A DNA stretch of 64,000 bases. Origin: Streptomyces sp. WZ-12 (GTDB lineage Bacteria > Actinomycetota > Actinomycetes > Streptomycetales > Streptomycetaceae). The translations under genes were made by a program, and so were the position numbers. Within the stretch, counting starts at the first letter, position 1; each line of letters starts with the position of its first letter. The stretch spans positions 8,481,001 to 8,545,000 of the forward strand of contig NZ_CP118574.1 in assembly GCF_028898845.1 (NCBI RefSeq), written 5' to 3'. The notes below the pieces were generated by a model that saw only the letters and a list, made by a program, of their open reading frames with translations, was not told the DNA's origin and did no database searches. Below, in pieces: positions 63,831-64,000 of this stretch.

Positions 63831-64000
63831 CTACCGCAGATCGGCGAGGAGGCCGTCGAGGGCCTTCTTGAGGGCTTCGGAGTTGGCCTGGGTGAACCAG
63901 GTGGTGCGGATGCGTTCGTTGTTTCCGTTCGGGGTCTCGTGGTCGGCGGCGAGTCGGGACAGGGAACGGGTCTCGTCGCTGAGGCTGCGACCGACACCCT
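63831..64000 (-). CDS. hypothetical protein, C-terminus only (cut by window end)
   Basis: A minus-strand frame enters from the right edge and stops at TAG 63831-63833. The final 55 codons read GVGRSLSDETRSLSRLAADHETPN, then NNERIRTTWFTQANSEALKKALDGLLADLR. Helical and with normal codon use, it looks like a true C-terminus, but I recognise no family. Confidence 0.6.
   Translation of the reverse strand, partial: GVGRSLSDETRSLSRLAADHETPNGNNERIRTTWFTQANSEALKKALDGLLADLR

Overview
The window is about 70% G+C. Genes are tightly packed, many start with GTG or TTG, TTA codons are very rare, and regulators of the AraC, TetR and LysR types, two-component systems, lipoproteins and Tat exports are frequent. 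This is a Streptomyces chromosome (or a very close actinomycete), in an accessory arm rich in secondary metabolism. I see no rRNA, tRNA, CRISPR array or intact transposon.

Region 1 (42-13914) is a compact 4-aminophenylalanine (PAPA) biosynthetic locus. papB, papA and papC run as an overlapping operon with an alpha-oxoamine synthase, a PrmC/HemK-type methyltransferase and a Tat-exported beta-propeller/amidohydrolase. Divergent from it are an AMP-ligase, with an MFS pump and a GNAT acetyltransferase beyond. An AraC-type regulator converges on the operon. Its N-terminal half looks like a dead superfamily-2 helicase domain, it carries a TTA codon, and it has no stop codon until deep in the antisense of the amidohydrolase. 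The logic suggests PAPA, optional N-methylation, then decarboxylative acylation to an alpha-aminoketone, which could dimerise to a pyrazine.

Region 2 (13965-24717) is mixed. It holds relics of a 3-hydroxyacyl-CoA dehydrogenase and an IS701-type transposase, a DUF3592 protein, an alpha/beta hydrolase that has lost its nucleophilic serine, an ABC exporter opposite a 46-residue His/Lys/Arg-rich peptide gene, a lysophosphatidate-type acyltransferase, a methyltransferase, a hydroxyproline epimerase, and a TetR-flavoprotein pair behind a perfect palindrome.

Region 3 (24810-35052) has a two-component system flanked by two related GerMN-type lipoproteins, an acyltransferase-3/SGNH lipoprotein pair, a secreted beta-trefoil lectin, a LysR-regulated glyoxalase/YVTN-propeller pair, and an ABM monooxygenase.

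Region 4 (35288-52473) is the main find: one uninterrupted minus-strand transcription unit of about 17 genes with overlaps or near-zero gaps. It contains a stand-alone TruD-type pseudouridine synthase, a MurA/NikO-type enolpyruvyl transferase, a radical-SAM enzyme, a CX5R phosphatase, an Fe(II)/2-oxoglutarate oxygenase, two PLP aminotransferases, a carbamoyltransferase, an asparagine-synthetase-like enzyme, an ATP-grasp ligase, a GT-A-like protein, a P-loop kinase, an SGNH-like protein and a complete ABC exporter. TruD-like plus NikO-like plus radical SAM plus phosphatase is the signature expected for a bicyclic (octosyl-type) C-nucleoside antibiotic of the malayamycin/ezomycin class. The ATP-grasp and asparagine-synthetase-like enzymes suggest more decoration than malayamycin has. 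The first gene holds three TTA codons, so the whole unit may depend on bldA. A frameshifted methyltransferase C-terminus lies inside the operon, and an intact homologue lies 17 kb away.

Region 5 (52707-64000) flanks the cluster: GrpB protein, FAD oxidoreductase, the intact methyltransferase, LysE exporter, an AMP-ligase, two SDR/TetR divergent pairs with palindromic operators, a small beta-type protein, an L,D-transpeptidase and the C-terminus of a gene cut by the window edge.
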